A stretch of 64,000 bases of DNA from Desulfobulbus sp. (GTDB lineage Bacteria; Desulfobacterota; Desulfobulbia; Desulfobulbales; Desulfobulbaceae), in NCBI GenBank assembly GCA_003604995.1, contig QZJD01000069.1:1-64000 (forward strand), read 5' to 3'. The notes beneath the pieces are model-generated. The model did not search any database, was not told where the DNA came from, and was given only the letters and a program-made list of their open reading frames with translations. Position 1 is the stretch's first letter, and every line of letters starts with the position of its first letter. Below are positions 12,364 to 22,428 of the stretch, one piece after another. The position numbers and the translations under genes were made by a program.

Positions 12364-12909
12364 TCAATAAGGGGGCTGGCCGAGATAATTGCCGGGCGGG
12401 TCGTAATTGCAGACCCAGATCTGGCTCAGATCCGAACAGGTGGCCATGCCGCAGCCGATCCGGCGGGTAGCCTTCCAGATCACCTGGGTATAATGGCCGC
12501 AGGTTTTACCCCACCGGCAGCGGTTCCGGCTATGATCGTAGTCTTCTCTTTCGCTCACCCAGGAGCCGACGACCTTCTGCGGGGAGAGACTCTGTTTCTT
12601 CCTCGTCCCGTTGCCCATGCGGATCGGGCTGGCCCAGTAGAGATTTTCCCCGTACGGCAGCCCATACCTTCCCCGGTCCGGCCGGTGCCGCATCCCGCAG
12701 CCGTTTTGCTCCGCCAGATAATCGGCCCATTCCTGGGCGAATCGCGCCAGCTCATCGGACCAGGCGATCTGGGGCAGGCTCAGCTCGGAGCGCACCCTGT
12801 TGTGCGCCCTGGTCATCCCGGCCATGCCCTTGTTTTCCTCCGCAGAAGAGGGCATTCCGGCCAAAAGCAAAATCCCTGTCGCGATTGTTGTTACGATTAC
12901 CTTTCGCAT
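12364..12909 (-). CDS. Secreted CAP-domain (SCP/PR-1-like) protein
   Basis: A 181-aa exported protein. A signal peptide covers residues 1 to about 23 (ends MPSSAEE). A CAP fold follows with the family marks THAHNRVRSE-like TRAHNRVRSEL, GENLYW, CGHYTQVIW and VCNYDPPGN. The His of the N-terminal helix and the GHYTQ motif match the putative metal cavity of CAP proteins. The eukaryotic-like C-terminal half is complete, with several cysteines that could form disulfides in the periplasm. The start codon overlaps the stop of the upstream radical SAM gene (TAATG), so the pair is translationally coupled. Bacterial CAP proteins have no general function; envelope or secreted roles are typical. Confidence 0.88.
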   Translation of the reverse strand: MRKVIVTTIATGILLLAGMPSSAEENKGMAGMTRAHNRVRSELSLPQIAWSDELARFAQEWADYLAEQNGCGMRHRPDRGRYGLPYGENLYWASPIRMGNGTRKKQSLSPQKVVGSWVSEREDYDHSRNRCRWGKTCGHYTQVIWKATRRIGCGMATCSDLSQIWVCNYDPPGNYLGQPPY

Positions 12910-13838
12910 TACTGCTCAAAAGGATGGCTCAGGGCAAAATCGGGGCAATAGTAATCCTGGCTCGCGAGATCCTGGACCCAACCGTTTTCCATGCCCAAAC
13001 GGTCCAACTCCTCCAGCACCTCTCCATACTCCGCCGAACTGAGCCTGCGGCCCAGTTCCGGATCGTCGGCCACAGCCGGGATAGGCATGTACTGGGCCAT
13101 GAGCGATATCGTTATCTCCGGCGAGAGCTCGCGTGCGATGAAACGCAGCGCCGCTTTGCTGTTCTCTACCTGGCCGGGCAGGACCAGGTGGCGGATGATC
13201 AGCCCGGACTCAATTACCCCCTGATCATCCAAGACCAGCTCCGGCCCTTTCTGGCGGAACATTTCCCGCAGGGCAGCCTGGGCCACCGCCGGGTAATCCG
13301 GACAGCCGGAGTAGCGACGGGACAGATCCGGATCCATGTATTTCAGGTCAGGCAGGTAGACGTGCATCCGCCCTGCCAGGCGGCGGATCTGTTCCGCCAG
13401 GTCGTAGCCGTTCGTGTTCATCACGAAGACCGGCGCGGGCCGGTCCCCGGCCAACTCCTCCATGAGCGCCTCCATCTGGGGGAAAACGTGGGACGGCGAA
13501 ACAAAGCCGACATGGCGCACCCCCTCGGCCAGAATCCTCCGGATCCGCCCCACCAGTTCCGGAAGGGTCAGCTCATGGGCGATGTCCGGCCGGGGCTTGC
13601 GGGAAATCTGATAATTCTGGCAATAGCGGCACTGGAGGTTGCAAAGGGTGAAGAAGACATTGCAGACGCCCTCTTCGCCGAACACCGGCTCTTCCCCCCG
13701 GTGTCGGCAGACCGCGCCCACGGAAAACCCGGCGCCGGTCGCGCAGAAGCCGGTCGGTCCCTGCAGGCGGTTGACGCCGCATCCCCGGGGACACTCGCGG
13801 CATGTAGCCAGCCTGTCTATGGCTGTTGCTGTGAACAT
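12909..13838 (-). CDS. Radical SAM protein, PflA-like (COG1313 type)
   Basis: A 309-aa cytosolic radical SAM protein. The cluster motif CNLQCRYC supplies C66, C70 and C73. The N-terminus carries extra cysteines (CRECPRGC, FCATG, VCRHR), typical of the group annotated as pyruvate-formate-lyase-activating-enzyme homologues. These are mostly uncharacterised and need not act on PFL; no PFL gene is nearby. The SAM domain runs to about residue 250. The gene overlaps the CAP-protein gene by one nucleotide. That pairing with a secreted CAP protein is odd and may be incidental or may indicate modification of the exported protein. Confidence 0.88.
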   Translation of the reverse strand: MFTATAIDRLATCRECPRGCGVNRLQGPTGFCATGAGFSVGAVCRHRGEEPVFGEEGVCNVFFTLCNLQCRYCQNYQISRKPRPDIAHELTLPELVGRIRRILAEGVRHVGFVSPSHVFPQMEALMEELAGDRPAPVFVMNTNGYDLAEQIRRLAGRMHVYLPDLKYMDPDLSRRYSGCPDYPAVAQAALREMFRQKGPELVLDDQGVIESGLIIRHLVLPGQVENSKAALRFIARELSPEITISLMAQYMPIPAVADDPELGRRLSSAEYGEVLEELDRLGMENGWVQDLASQDYYCPDFALSHPFEQ

Positions 13839-13977
13839 GGGAAAATTTGAATTCGTTTTAGCCGACTTGTCAAGATGGTCATTCTCGTAAAACCATGGGG
13901 ACCGGTCAGCGCGGAAACCTTACATATGTTGGAATCGCTGCGATGATGGCCAGGCGCCTTGCCGTTTCACCAGGCAA

Positions 13978-14919
13978 TCAAATGCCAGAGCTTCGCAACC
14001 GGCCCTCCGCCTGCGCCAGACCGGACACCAGCATGCCGGCGAGCATCAGGCCGCAGCCGGCCAGACCCCGTATGGTCATCACCTCGCCGAGGAAGTACCA
14101 GCCGGCCAGGACGGCGATCACTGCCTCGAACTGCATGATGATCGCGGCGTGGCCGGCACTGGCGTATTTTTGGCCCGCGACCTGGAGGGTAAAGCCCAGC
14201 CCCACGGAAACGAGGCCGCCGTAGACCAGATCGAAGGCCGCCGCCCGCATATCTTCCATGCGCGGCTCCTCGAGGGCAACCGCCACCGCGAGGCTGAGCA
14301 GCGCGCAGACCAGAGCCTGGCCGAATGCCAGGATCAGAGAGTCCAGCTTCGGTGACAGCCAGCCCAGGGAAAAAACCTGGCATGCCCAGACAATGGCCCC
14401 GGCCAGGAGCCACCCATCCCCCGGCGCCAGGGTAAAGCCGCTGGTGACGCTGAGCAGGTAGAGGCCGCCAAGGGCCAGAAGCGCGCCGAGCCATTCCCCT
14501 GCCCCGGCCCGTTGTCCGGCAAGCAGTCCCAGGACTGGCACGATAACGACGTAAAGACCGGTGATGAACCCCCCCTTGCCGGCGGTGGAGGAAATCAGGC
14601 CGATCTGCTGCAAGTTGATACCGGCAAAGACCAGCAAGCCGGTCAGGGCGCTTGCCCCCAGAAGCAGGCCGATTTTGCCCGGCGGAGCGGACGGCTCAGA
14701 CCCCTGCCGTTTCCTGAGGCGGTGCGCGACAAGGGGGAGCAGGAAGAGCGCGCCGAGCAGGAAGCGCATGCCGCTGTAGGTGAACGGCCCGAGGTGAGCC
14801 ATGGCGGTCTTCTGCACGACAAAGGTCGTCCCCCAGGCGAGACAGGCCAGGAGGAGACAAAGGTTACCCCTGGCACAGAGCGGGTTGTCAGGGGTTTTGC
14901 CGGAAAAAGCAGGTTCCAT
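13978..14919 (-). CDS. EamA/DMT-superfamily transporter
   Basis: A 313-aa inner-membrane protein with ten predicted membrane helices in two repeats of five, as in the drug/metabolite transporter superfamily. The first repeat begins with LLLACLAWGTTFVVQKTAM and the second with GWLLAGAIVWACQVFSLG. Members export amino acids, purines or other metabolites; the substrate cannot be told from sequence. The gene follows livF by 15 nt on the same strand, so it is probably the last gene of the branched-chain amino-acid type ABC operon and could handle related compounds. The 139-bp gap downstream (13839-13977) shows nothing I can name. Confidence 0.88.
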   Translation of the reverse strand: MEPAFSGKTPDNPLCARGNLCLLLACLAWGTTFVVQKTAMAHLGPFTYSGMRFLLGALFLLPLVAHRLRKRQGSEPSAPPGKIGLLLGASALTGLLVFAGINLQQIGLISSTAGKGGFITGLYVVIVPVLGLLAGQRAGAGEWLGALLALGGLYLLSVTSGFTLAPGDGWLLAGAIVWACQVFSLGWLSPKLDSLILAFGQALVCALLSLAVAVALEEPRMEDMRAAAFDLVYGGLVSVGLGFTLQVAGQKYASAGHAAIIMQFEAVIAVLAGWYFLGEVMTIRGLAGCGLMLAGMLVSGLAQAEGRLRSSGI

Positions 14920-14934
14920 GATCGGCTGTGCGGT

Positions 14935-15647
<713 letters not shown>

Positions 15648-15651
<4 letters not shown>

Positions 15652-16421
15652 GCGGCCACCGCATCGCGACCGAGGTAGGCCTCGATCACCCGTGGGTCAC
15701 CTCGGATCTCGGCGGGCGAGCCTTCGGCGATCACCTCGCCGAAAACCAGCACCGAGACACGGTCGCAGAGCTCCATCACCATTTTCAGCCGATGTTCGAT
15801 GAGCAGGATGGCCACACCAAACTCGTCGTTGATCCGGCGGATCAGCTCCATCATCTGGTTCAACTCCTCCGGGGTCATGCCCACCGTGGGCTCGTCAAGC
15901 AGCAACAGTTTTGGCTCCAGGGCCAGGGCTCTGGCCATCTCTACCCGCCGTTGCACCCCGTAGGGCAGATTGGTCACCAACTGGCCGGCCAGCCCCTCGA
16001 TATCGAACATGGCGAGCAGCCGCCGGGCCTGTGCCTCGATTTCCTCCTCCTCCCGCTTCCGGCGCGGAGTCGAAAAAAAAGCACCGAACAGCCCATAGCC
16101 GATGGTCGCATAGCGGGCCATCCTGACGTGATCCAGCACGGTCATGTGCCGCCAGAGCTTGAGGTCCTGGAAGGTGCGCCCCAGGCCGCGTGCCGCGATG
16201 CGGTGCGGCGGGAGTCCGGTGATCTCCTCGCCGCCAAAGAGCACCCGGCCACCGGTGGGGATGTACACCCCGGTGATCAGGTTGAAAATCGTGGTCTTGC
16301 CCGCCCCGTTGGGGCCGATCAGGCCGTGCAGCCGACCCGGTTCGATGGCCAGGCTGACATCGTGCACCGCCCGCAGGCCGCCGAAGAAATGGCTCATCCC
16401 CTCCACCCGCAACAGGCTCAT
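15648..16421 (-). CDS. livG: Branched-chain amino-acid type ABC transporter, ATPase LivG
   Basis: A 257-aa ABC ATPase with Walker A GPNGAGKTT near residue 38, the LivG-type signature LPYGVQRRVEMARAL, Walker B LLLLDEPTVGM and LLIEHRLKMVM. The C-terminal extension after the ATPase core (EVIAEGSPAEIRGDPRVIEAYLG) is typical of LivG. It overlaps livM by 4 nt upstream and livF by 4 nt downstream, so the three genes are translationally coupled. Confidence 0.95.
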
Positions 16422-17734
16422 GGCGCACCTCCCTGACGGTCGCGACTACGCGGTTGCACCAGCCGTACCGCGTCGAAGTCCCTGAAGGCGAGCAGGCCGG
16501 TGGGCCGAAAGATCATTACCAGAATGAGAAGCAGCGGGATGAAGATCCACTTGAAGAGTTCCAGGGGCCGGAGAACCTCGCCGAGCAGATTCAAACTCAC
16601 CGCGCCGACGATTGAACCGTACACCGAGTTGAGACCGCCGAAATAGACCATGGCCAGCATCTCGGCCAGCCGCTGCACCCCGAAGGTGGCCGGATTGATG
16701 AAGCGCATCATATGGGCGAAGAGCCCACCGGCCACCCCGGCCCAGAAGGCGGCGAACATGAAGGCGGTCATCTTGGTGTGGCGGGTATTCACGGACATAG
16801 CCTCGGCCGCGGCCTCGTCGTCGCGGATGGCGTTCAGCGAGCGGCCCAGGGTGGAGCGGACATAATTGTTCATGATCCACACCCCCATGGCGGTCCAGGC
16901 AAAGACTACCGGCAGGGAGGCGTAGTCGGGCTGGCTACCCATACCCCGCGGCCCGCCGACAAAGGGCAGATTCTCGAGCAGGCTCTTGACGATGAACAGA
17001 AAGGCGAGCGAGATGATCGCCAGATAGTCGCCCCGGGTCTTGAACGAGGGGATGGCAATGAGGAGCGCCCCCAGGGCGGCGAGCAGGCCGCCGCCCACCA
17101 GGCCCAGGGGGAAAAGCCAGGGGCCGAGAAATGCCGGCAGCAGAGCCTTGCCGAACAGGGGATCGTTGACGAACAGGGAGAGGCTGAAAATAGAGGCCCC
17201 GTAGGCGCCCAGCGCCATGAACCCGGGATGGGAACAGGAGAATTCACCCATGTAGCCGTTGATCAGGTTGAGACTTAAGGTGAGGAGTACCGCGATCAAG
17301 GTGAACTTGACGGTCATCTCCCGGTAGCCGCTGATCTCGGCCCAGAAATGAAGAACCGCATAAAACAGCGCCAGATGAAACAGCACGGAAACCGCCGGCC
17401 CCAGCCGCAGGAGGGCCGCGGCGGCGGTATTGGCGGGTCGGGCGAGCAGAAGGGCAACGGTAACAAGCGGCAGGAGATAGATCACCGCCACGTAGAGCAG
17501 GGCGCCGGGAAAAAGCAGCGGCTTGCTCAGGATGATCATCAGGCCGAAGAGCACCGGTACCTTGGCCAGGCCGACCAGCGCGGCAAAAGACTCGCCCAGC
17601 AGGTGCTCCAGGAGCACGGCGAGACCAGCGCCGAAAAGCCAGGCGAGAAGGGGCGTCTCCCGAAAGGGATCGAAAATCCGGCACCGGAGGGGCCTCTTCC
17701 CGGCGGGCGGGGTGATCGGAGAGATTGCACGCAT
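16418..17734 (-). CDS. livM: Branched-chain amino-acid type ABC transporter, permease LivM
   Basis: A 438-aa integral membrane permease. The N-terminal third has additional hydrophobic segments, as in long LivM proteins. The core contains FMALGAYGASIFSL, the loop RDDEAAAEAMSVNTRHTKMT (the coupling region towards the ATPases) and AEMLAMVYFGGLNSVYGSIVGA. It starts 10 nt after livH. Together with LivH it forms the transmembrane channel. Confidence 0.94.
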   Translation of the reverse strand: MRAISPITPPAGKRPLRCRIFDPFRETPLLAWLFGAGLAVLLEHLLGESFAALVGLAKVPVLFGLMIILSKPLLFPGALLYVAVIYLLPLVTVALLLARPANTAAAALLRLGPAVSVLFHLALFYAVLHFWAEISGYREMTVKFTLIAVLLTLSLNLINGYMGEFSCSHPGFMALGAYGASIFSLSLFVNDPLFGKALLPAFLGPWLFPLGLVGGGLLAALGALLIAIPSFKTRGDYLAIISLAFLFIVKSLLENLPFVGGPRGMGSQPDYASLPVVFAWTAMGVWIMNNYVRSTLGRSLNAIRDDEAAAEAMSVNTRHTKMTAFMFAAFWAGVAGGLFAHMMRFINPATFGVQRLAEMLAMVYFGGLNSVYGSIVGAVSLNLLGEVLRPLELFKWIFIPLLLILVMIFRPTGLLAFRDFDAVRLVQPRSRDRQGGAP

Positions 17735-17744
17735 AATTTTCCGC

Positions 17745-18668
17745 CTAAAGCCGGAGTTTGGTGCTGTATGGTTCGCCGAAAAAACCGTGGGGCCTGAAGA
17801 CCAGGATGATCATGATGATCGAATAGGCGATCAGGTCGCGCAGGGTCGAGGGGAAGGCCATGGCCACGAAGATCTCGATGAAGCCCAGCAGAAAACCGGC
17901 CAGGGCCGCGCCCATGATCGAACCCCGACCGCCGAGGATCGCGGCGACAAAGGCCTTCCAGCCGAAAACGATGCCCATGTAAGGGTCCAGGACCGGATAG
18001 GCGATGGAAAAGAGGATCCCGGCCACCGCCGCCAGGGCCGAGCCGATGGCAAAGGTCAGTCGGGCGACCGCGTTGATCGACACCCCCATCAGCGGCACCA
18101 CCACATAGTCGACGGCCATGGCCCGCATGGCCATGCCCCATTTGCTGCGACGGACGAAGAAATGCAGGGCAAGCATGAACGCCAGGGCCACCAGGACGAT
18201 CATGATCTTTTTGTTGGTGAGGATCACCCCGCCCAGATCATAGGTCGCGGTGGGGATCAGGCTCGGGAAACTCACCCTGCGGGCGCCCACCAGCCAGAGG
18301 TTGCCGGTCTCCAGGATGATCCCGATCATCAGGCCGGTGATTGCCGCCGAGGCCCGTGGCGCATCGCGTAGAGGCCGGTAGCCCACCCGTTCGACAAGCA
18401 TGCCGAGCAGGGCGGTCAAAAACATGGAGATCAGAAGGGTGAGCACCAGGATCAGCCAGCCGGGCAGGACGACCGCGCCGCCCGCGGACAGGGCCACCAG
18501 CAGAGTGGCGACCCCGAAGCCGATGTAGGCCCCGACCATGAAGATGTCGCCGTGCGCGAAGTTGAACAGCATCAGGATCGAGTAGACCATGGAATAGCCA
18601 AGCGCGATCAGGGCATAAAAACTGCCCCACTGCAGGGCATTAACCACGTTCTGGAGGAAATAGGTCAT
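17745..18668 (-). CDS. livH: Branched-chain amino-acid type ABC transporter, permease LivH
   Basis: A 307-aa membrane permease of the LivH family. The start MTYFLQNVVNALQWGSFYAL, the motif GYSMVYSILMLFNFAHGD and the conserved loop MRAMAVDYVVVPLMGVSINAV are characteristic. The C-terminal part contains AAILGGRGSIMGAALAGFLLG. It is the first permease gene after the binding-protein gene and is separated from it by a stable hairpin. Confidence 0.95.
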   Translation of the reverse strand: MTYFLQNVVNALQWGSFYALIALGYSMVYSILMLFNFAHGDIFMVGAYIGFGVATLLVALSAGGAVVLPGWLILVLTLLISMFLTALLGMLVERVGYRPLRDAPRASAAITGLMIGIILETGNLWLVGARRVSFPSLIPTATYDLGGVILTNKKIMIVLVALAFMLALHFFVRRSKWGMAMRAMAVDYVVVPLMGVSINAVARLTFAIGSALAAVAGILFSIAYPVLDPYMGIVFGWKAFVAAILGGRGSIMGAALAGFLLGFIEIFVAMAFPSTLRDLIAYSIIMIILVFRPHGFFGEPYSTKLRL

Positions 18669-18693
18669 GAACCGCTCTTCCGGGAAAATGGGA

Positions 18694-18720
18694 ACCCGCC
18701 CGTCGCTGCGACGGACGGGT
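18694..18720 (-). terminator. Intercistronic hairpin between binding-protein gene and livH
   Basis: ACCCG-CCGTCGC pairs with GCGACGG-CGGGT apart from one mismatch, giving a stable stem in the 67-nt gap. On the transcribed strand it is followed only by a weak T stretch (TCCCATTTT). It is therefore more likely a partial terminator or RNA-stabilising hairpin that lets the binding protein be made in excess of the permeases, a known arrangement for ABC importers. Confidence 0.55.
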
Positions 18721-18735
18721 CAATCCGCACGGGAC

Positions 18736-19908
18736 TTACGGGCAGACCGATTTGTGGAAGGCGAATTCGCCCTGGTCGGTGATCCTGACGATCACCGCGC
18801 ACTTGCTGGGATCGCCCTCCTCGGTGAAGGTCATCTTGCCGGTGATCCCTTCAAACTCCCTGATCTTCGCCATGGCATCACGCACCGCCGCGCGGTCGTT
18901 CTCGATCTTGCCGGAGAGCTTGCCGGTCTGCTCGATGGCTGCCTGGACAATACGCAGGGAATCCCAGGTCAAGGCGGCGACATCGTCAGGAACATAGCCG
19001 TACTTGGCCTGGTAGCGGTCGATGAACTCCCTGGTCGGCCCGGCGGCCCCGGCGGCGGCATAGTGGGTGGAAAAATAGAGGCCAAAGCAGGCCGGGCCGC
19101 AAAGCTTGATCAGGTCGGCGGAACCCCAGGAGTCGCTGCCGACGATGGGCTTGTCCCAGCCCAGTTCCCTTGCCTGAGGCACGATCAGGGCCACCTCGCT
19201 GTAATACTGCGGGGTGAAGATCACCTCGGCCCCGGAATTCTTGATCTTGGTGAGCTGCGAACTGAAGTCGGTGTCCTTGGTGGTGAAGCTCTCAAAGGCC
19301 GCCACCGAGCCGGGTCCGTTGATCCCCTCCCAGGCTTTTTTGAACTCCTCGGCCAGTCCCTTGGAGTAGTCGGCGGCCACGTCGTAGAGCACCGCCGCCT
19401 TAACGGCGCCGAACTCGCCCTTGATGAAGTTGGCCACCACCGGTCCCTGGAAGGGATCAAGGAAACAGCCGCGGAAGACATAGGGCCGGTCCTTGGTGGT
19501 GTTGGGGTTGGTGGACCAGGGACTGATCATCGGCGTAGCGTAGCTGTCGGCCACCCCACCGGCAGGAACGGCCTGGGACGAGGCTTGCGGTCCGACCATC
19601 ACCAGAATCTCGTCCTCGATGATCATCTTTGTCGTGGCCTTGACCGCCGATTCGGGCTTGTACTCGTTGTCCTCGATCACCAGCTGCACCGGGTAGCGGC
19701 TGCCGCCCACCTCGATACCGCCGGCGGCGGTCACATCGGCGAGCCACATCTCGGCGGCGAACTTGGTACCCTCGCCCACCTTGGGATTGTCACCGGTGAT
19801 CGGGGCGTTGATGCCGATCTTGATGGATTTGCCCTTGCTCCAGGCGAGAGGCGAGCAGATCATGCCCGCGACCAGGGCCGCCAGCAGCAGATACGGGATC
19901 TTGCGCAT
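18736..19908 (-). CDS. livK: Branched-chain amino-acid type ABC transporter, periplasmic binding protein
   Basis: A 390-aa exported binding protein (peripla_BP_6 family). I place the start at ATG 19908 because GGAGGAAGACCG lies directly before it and the following residues form a signal peptide (MRKIPYLLLAALVAGMICS, cleaved near AWSKG). An upstream extension of 49 codons has no signal peptide and is rejected. The mature part begins IKIGINAPITGDNPKVGEG and contains VMVGPQASSQAVPAGGVAD in the ligand-binding hinge region. It delivers substrate to LivHMGF, whose genes follow. The ligand is probably a branched-chain or other aliphatic amino acid, but relatives bind amides, urea and aromatics. Confidence 0.93.
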   Translation of the reverse strand: MRKIPYLLLAALVAGMICSPLAWSKGKSIKIGINAPITGDNPKVGEGTKFAAEMWLADVTAAGGIEVGGSRYPVQLVIEDNEYKPESAVKATTKMIIEDEILVMVGPQASSQAVPAGGVADSYATPMISPWSTNPNTTKDRPYVFRGCFLDPFQGPVVANFIKGEFGAVKAAVLYDVAADYSKGLAEEFKKAWEGINGPGSVAAFESFTTKDTDFSSQLTKIKNSGAEVIFTPQYYSEVALIVPQARELGWDKPIVGSDSWGSADLIKLCGPACFGLYFSTHYAAAGAAGPTREFIDRYQAKYGYVPDDVAALTWDSLRIVQAAIEQTGKLSGKIENDRAAVRDAMAKIREFEGITGKMTFTEEGDPSKCAVIVRITDQGEFAFHKSVCP

Positions 19909-20244
19909 CGGTCTTCCTCCATGACGAAAAACAGGTTCGCTTACCGGACGGCGGACCTTGCGGACCGCTCCTCCACATCCCGGATTTTCTACCATGGCCA
20001 GGAAGCGATTACAAGATCCAAGCGTACCGAATATGGGAGACCGTACCCGGCGCATTCTCCCGGGAATCGGTTTGGAGCGAACAATAAGGAAAGCCGTCCT
20101 CCATATCCGGGGAAGGCCTGGATGATAAAGAGGAGAAAAGGGGTGAGCAGCGGAATGATGATTGCGGATTGCGCAAGAATCGTTCCGCTCCTATGTTCGC
20201 TGTAGCTGATATCAGAGCATGGGTCGAACCGAGGCAACGCTTTT
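19909..20244. other. Intergenic region between the Liv operon and the pentaheme cytochrome
   Basis: A 336-bp stretch with no convincing gene. It must contain the Liv operon promoter, since the binding protein is the first gene. AGCGGAA (20149-20155) and TTCCGCT (20183-20189) form a 7-bp stem. On the minus strand this hairpin lies 56 nt past the stop of the cytochrome gene and is followed by a T/C-rich stretch, so it may be that gene's terminator. Confidence 0.45.
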
Positions 20245-21618
20245 TTATTCAGCCTTGTCGCCCAGGACAATCTCCTTGCGAACCTCCGCCAGTTCCACCC
20301 TCTTTACCCTGGAAACACCGATCTTTTCCGCGAACGGATCGGGATAACGAAGGTAATACAATTTGGCGACAACGGCAAACTCCGGCCCGATATCCTTGGG
20401 GACCGAAAACGTGAAAAATTCCTTTCTGACTTCATCTGCCTGCAGCCTGTTGTCAAACACGATTTTTGCCGCATCGTGGGAAAAAAAGGTCTGGCTGCCG
20501 CCGGAATCAACGCAGACCGCCCGGTACAGCCGGCGGCCCTGCGGGAAATGCTCACCCAGAAATTCGGCATCCGCACCGCTTTTACCGGAAACATCATATA
20601 ATTCATCATTAGGTGAACTGGCGGGGAGTTGGATGATCGTCTCACCGTCCTGGAGGTACAGCTCCAGGTAGACCACCCGAAGTTCGGCGGTTCCGGTAGG
20701 GAGTTTGTGTCCGGACTTCGAATTGTCGACCAGAACACTGATGACCGCCTCTTCCCCGGGCACCAGCGCGGCGCTATCCACCTGCATATACAGATTGATT
20801 GCGCCCTTGACCTGCGTTTCCGAATGGGCGCCGGGAAAACCATGGGTATACAGCTTGCTGCGGGCGGGGGAACCGGCCAGCGTATTCTGAGAGGCCCTGC
20901 CGGATTCGAACACCGCCTTGCCGGCGGTCAGGAAGCCTTTGGCATTCATATGACAATCCTGACATTGAATACCCTCCTTTGCATACCGGCTTGCCTTCCA
21001 CTCCGAGTAGGTCGAAATGATCTCCAGCCCGAATCGGTTCACCCGATTGTGGCAGATTGCGCAAACTTCACTTTTGGTCTGCAATTCAGAATAGACATGA
21101 TGCCAATCCGTCTCCCGCTGAAACGGCCCGAATTTTTGCGTGCCGGGGACAGCCTCATAGTTACCGTTGCCCGGCTCATCGCCCTTATATCCGGTAATCC
21201 TGTGGCAGAGGTCGCACTCTACGCCTGACAGCTCGGGGTTGACCTGCTCTTTTGCGCTCACCTTTCCTCCGGTCCGGAGAAAGGTCACCGGCGAATGACA
21301 GGCGATACACCCCTTCATCTCCTCCGCCAGATTTTCCTCCTGGCCGCTTCGTTTCAACAGCACATCAAAATAGATCTTTCGGAACACAAGATTATCAAAC
21401 GATTTAGCGTGCATGGATTTTGCATGCTGCTCAAATATATGCTGATGGCAAATACTGCACGAGGTCGAGTGTTCAAAAGCCGTGACGGTTTTTTTGCCCC
21501 ATTGCGGAGGGACCGCCGCTGTTTTCCCTGAAATATCATCAGCCGGCGCAATCCCCGCGGCAAGGACCATAATCAGTACCAGGAGACTACAGCGTAAGAT
21601 GGTAGGTGGTGCAGGCAT
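20245..21618 (-). CDS. Periplasmic pentaheme cytochrome c, cytochrome c554-like
   Basis: A 457-aa exported cytochrome with five CxxCH sites: CSICH, CIACH, CDLCH, CAICH and CQDCH. The start at ATG 21618 is chosen because GGAGGACGC lies just upstream and the residues after it form a signal peptide (LLVLIMVLAAGIAPADD). Hemes sit in the N-terminal 60 per cent. The C-terminal part is heme-free and probably beta-rich, containing QVDSAALVPGEEAVISVLVDN-like immunoglobulin-type strands. The layout resembles cytochrome c554/hydroxylamine-oxidoreductase-related multiheme proteins, but I do not claim that activity. It is transcribed away from the main cytochrome operon and shares its 810-bp upstream region. 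Confidence 0.86.
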   Translation of the reverse strand: MPAPPTILRCSLLVLIMVLAAGIAPADDISGKTAAVPPQWGKKTVTAFEHSTSCSICHQHIFEQHAKSMHAKSFDNLVFRKIYFDVLLKRSGQEENLAEEMKGCIACHSPVTFLRTGGKVSAKEQVNPELSGVECDLCHRITGYKGDEPGNGNYEAVPGTQKFGPFQRETDWHHVYSELQTKSEVCAICHNRVNRFGLEIISTYSEWKASRYAKEGIQCQDCHMNAKGFLTAGKAVFESGRASQNTLAGSPARSKLYTHGFPGAHSETQVKGAINLYMQVDSAALVPGEEAVISVLVDNSKSGHKLPTGTAELRVVYLELYLQDGETIIQLPASSPNDELYDVSGKSGADAEFLGEHFPQGRRLYRAVCVDSGGSQTFFSHDAAKIVFDNRLQADEVRKEFFTFSVPKDIGPEFAVVAKLYYLRYPDPFAEKIGVSRVKRVELAEVRKEIVLGDKAE

Positions 21619-22026
21619 AATGCGTCCTCCGGCCGGACCAGAATTTTGCCAGTAAGAATCGTTCATGATTTCATCGCAGGCTCCGCAGGCAAAAAAGAAC
21701 GCCCAGACCCGGTACCTCAAGACGAGGCCAGGTCTCTGCATGCTCCTTCTCCCTTAGAGGTTATAGCTCTTTTGGTCTCAAAAATTCAAGGCCCCTGCCC
21801 CTTCTTTTCCGAAAAGGATTTGCCGAAACCCTCAAAACGCCCCCTTGATTTGCTGACCAAACACCTGGAATCCATCGACAATCCCACCATGCACCGGGGT
21901 GCGACAATTTGCCGTGTTGCAAAAGCATGACAACCTGATTAGGAAGTAAAAAATTCCTGTTTAGAAGTAGAAATTATTTCCGTTAGCAGGTGAACGGTGT
22001 TTTCTGTCCCGCTCGGTCGCTTCCGA

Positions 22027-22061
22027 TACGAGACGAAAAATTAACCCGCGTACGAGACGAA
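22027..22061. repeat. Tandem 11-bp direct repeat TACGAGACGAA
   Basis: Two exact copies, at 22027-22037 and 22051-22061, start 24 nt apart in the divergent cytochrome control region. Possible regulator-binding direct repeat, or chance. Confidence 0.45.
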
Positions 22062-22325
22062 TAATGCTCCCCTTTCCTTATCTCTCCTAGCGGCACACCA
22101 ATGCTGCCATCCGCCGATCAATTACACCAGGTAATAAAACGGTTGGACTTTCGGTTCCTGTTGGTGATATGATAAAGCTGTAAGAACAGAAAGGTCTTTG
22201 GGCGACCTGAATCCGCCTGAAATATAGGAAACTGATCACGATTGGCCTGATAAATCAATATCAATCAAAAAACTGCATCATACCATAGCATAAAAAATAC
22301 CGCTTTCAGATACTTTGCTATACAG

Positions 22326-22353
22326 TTTACAACTATTACAGTTATTTTACATT
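22326..22353 (+). promoter_or_regulatory. Candidate sigma-70 type promoter for the cytochrome operon
   Basis: TTTACA at 22326-22331 and TACATT at 22348-22353 are separated by 16 bp in an AT-rich stretch, 75 bp before the first cytochrome start codon. Match to consensus is fair (5/6 and 4/6). Confidence 0.3.
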
Positions 22354-22428
22354 AACGACAAAAAACAGGTTTTTTATGTAGACTCAAGTCAACCCTATTA
22401 ACTCCATAGCAAAAGGAGGTTGAAAATC

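Larger units (their letters stand above)
21619..22428. other. Long divergent regulatory region between cytochrome operons
   Basis: This 810-bp gap contains no convincing gene. A 94-codon rightward frame at 21646 lacks a good start site and any recognisable feature. From about 21940 it becomes clearly more AT-rich than the flanking genes. TACGAGACGAA occurs twice, at 22027-22037 and 22051-22061 (24-nt period), a possible tandem binding site. A candidate promoter at 22326-22353 is listed separately. I looked for the conserved core of the GEMM (cyclic-dinucleotide) riboswitch, common before cytochrome genes in Geobacter, and did not see it. Confidence 0.6.

Noticed and set aside
19909..20055. 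49-codon upstream extension of the Liv binding protein
   Set aside because: The internal ATG at 19908 has a strong GGAGG and is followed by a typical signal peptide; the extension would bury it.
21646..21930. 94-codon rightward frame in the cytochrome control region
   Set aside because: Begins at a weak start inside the leader of the opposite gene, lacks a ribosome-binding site and has no recognisable feature.
21619..22428. Possible cyclic-dinucleotide (GEMM) riboswitch before the cytochrome operon
   Set aside because: Looked for because Geobacter cytochrome genes often have one, but the conserved core sequence is not present.
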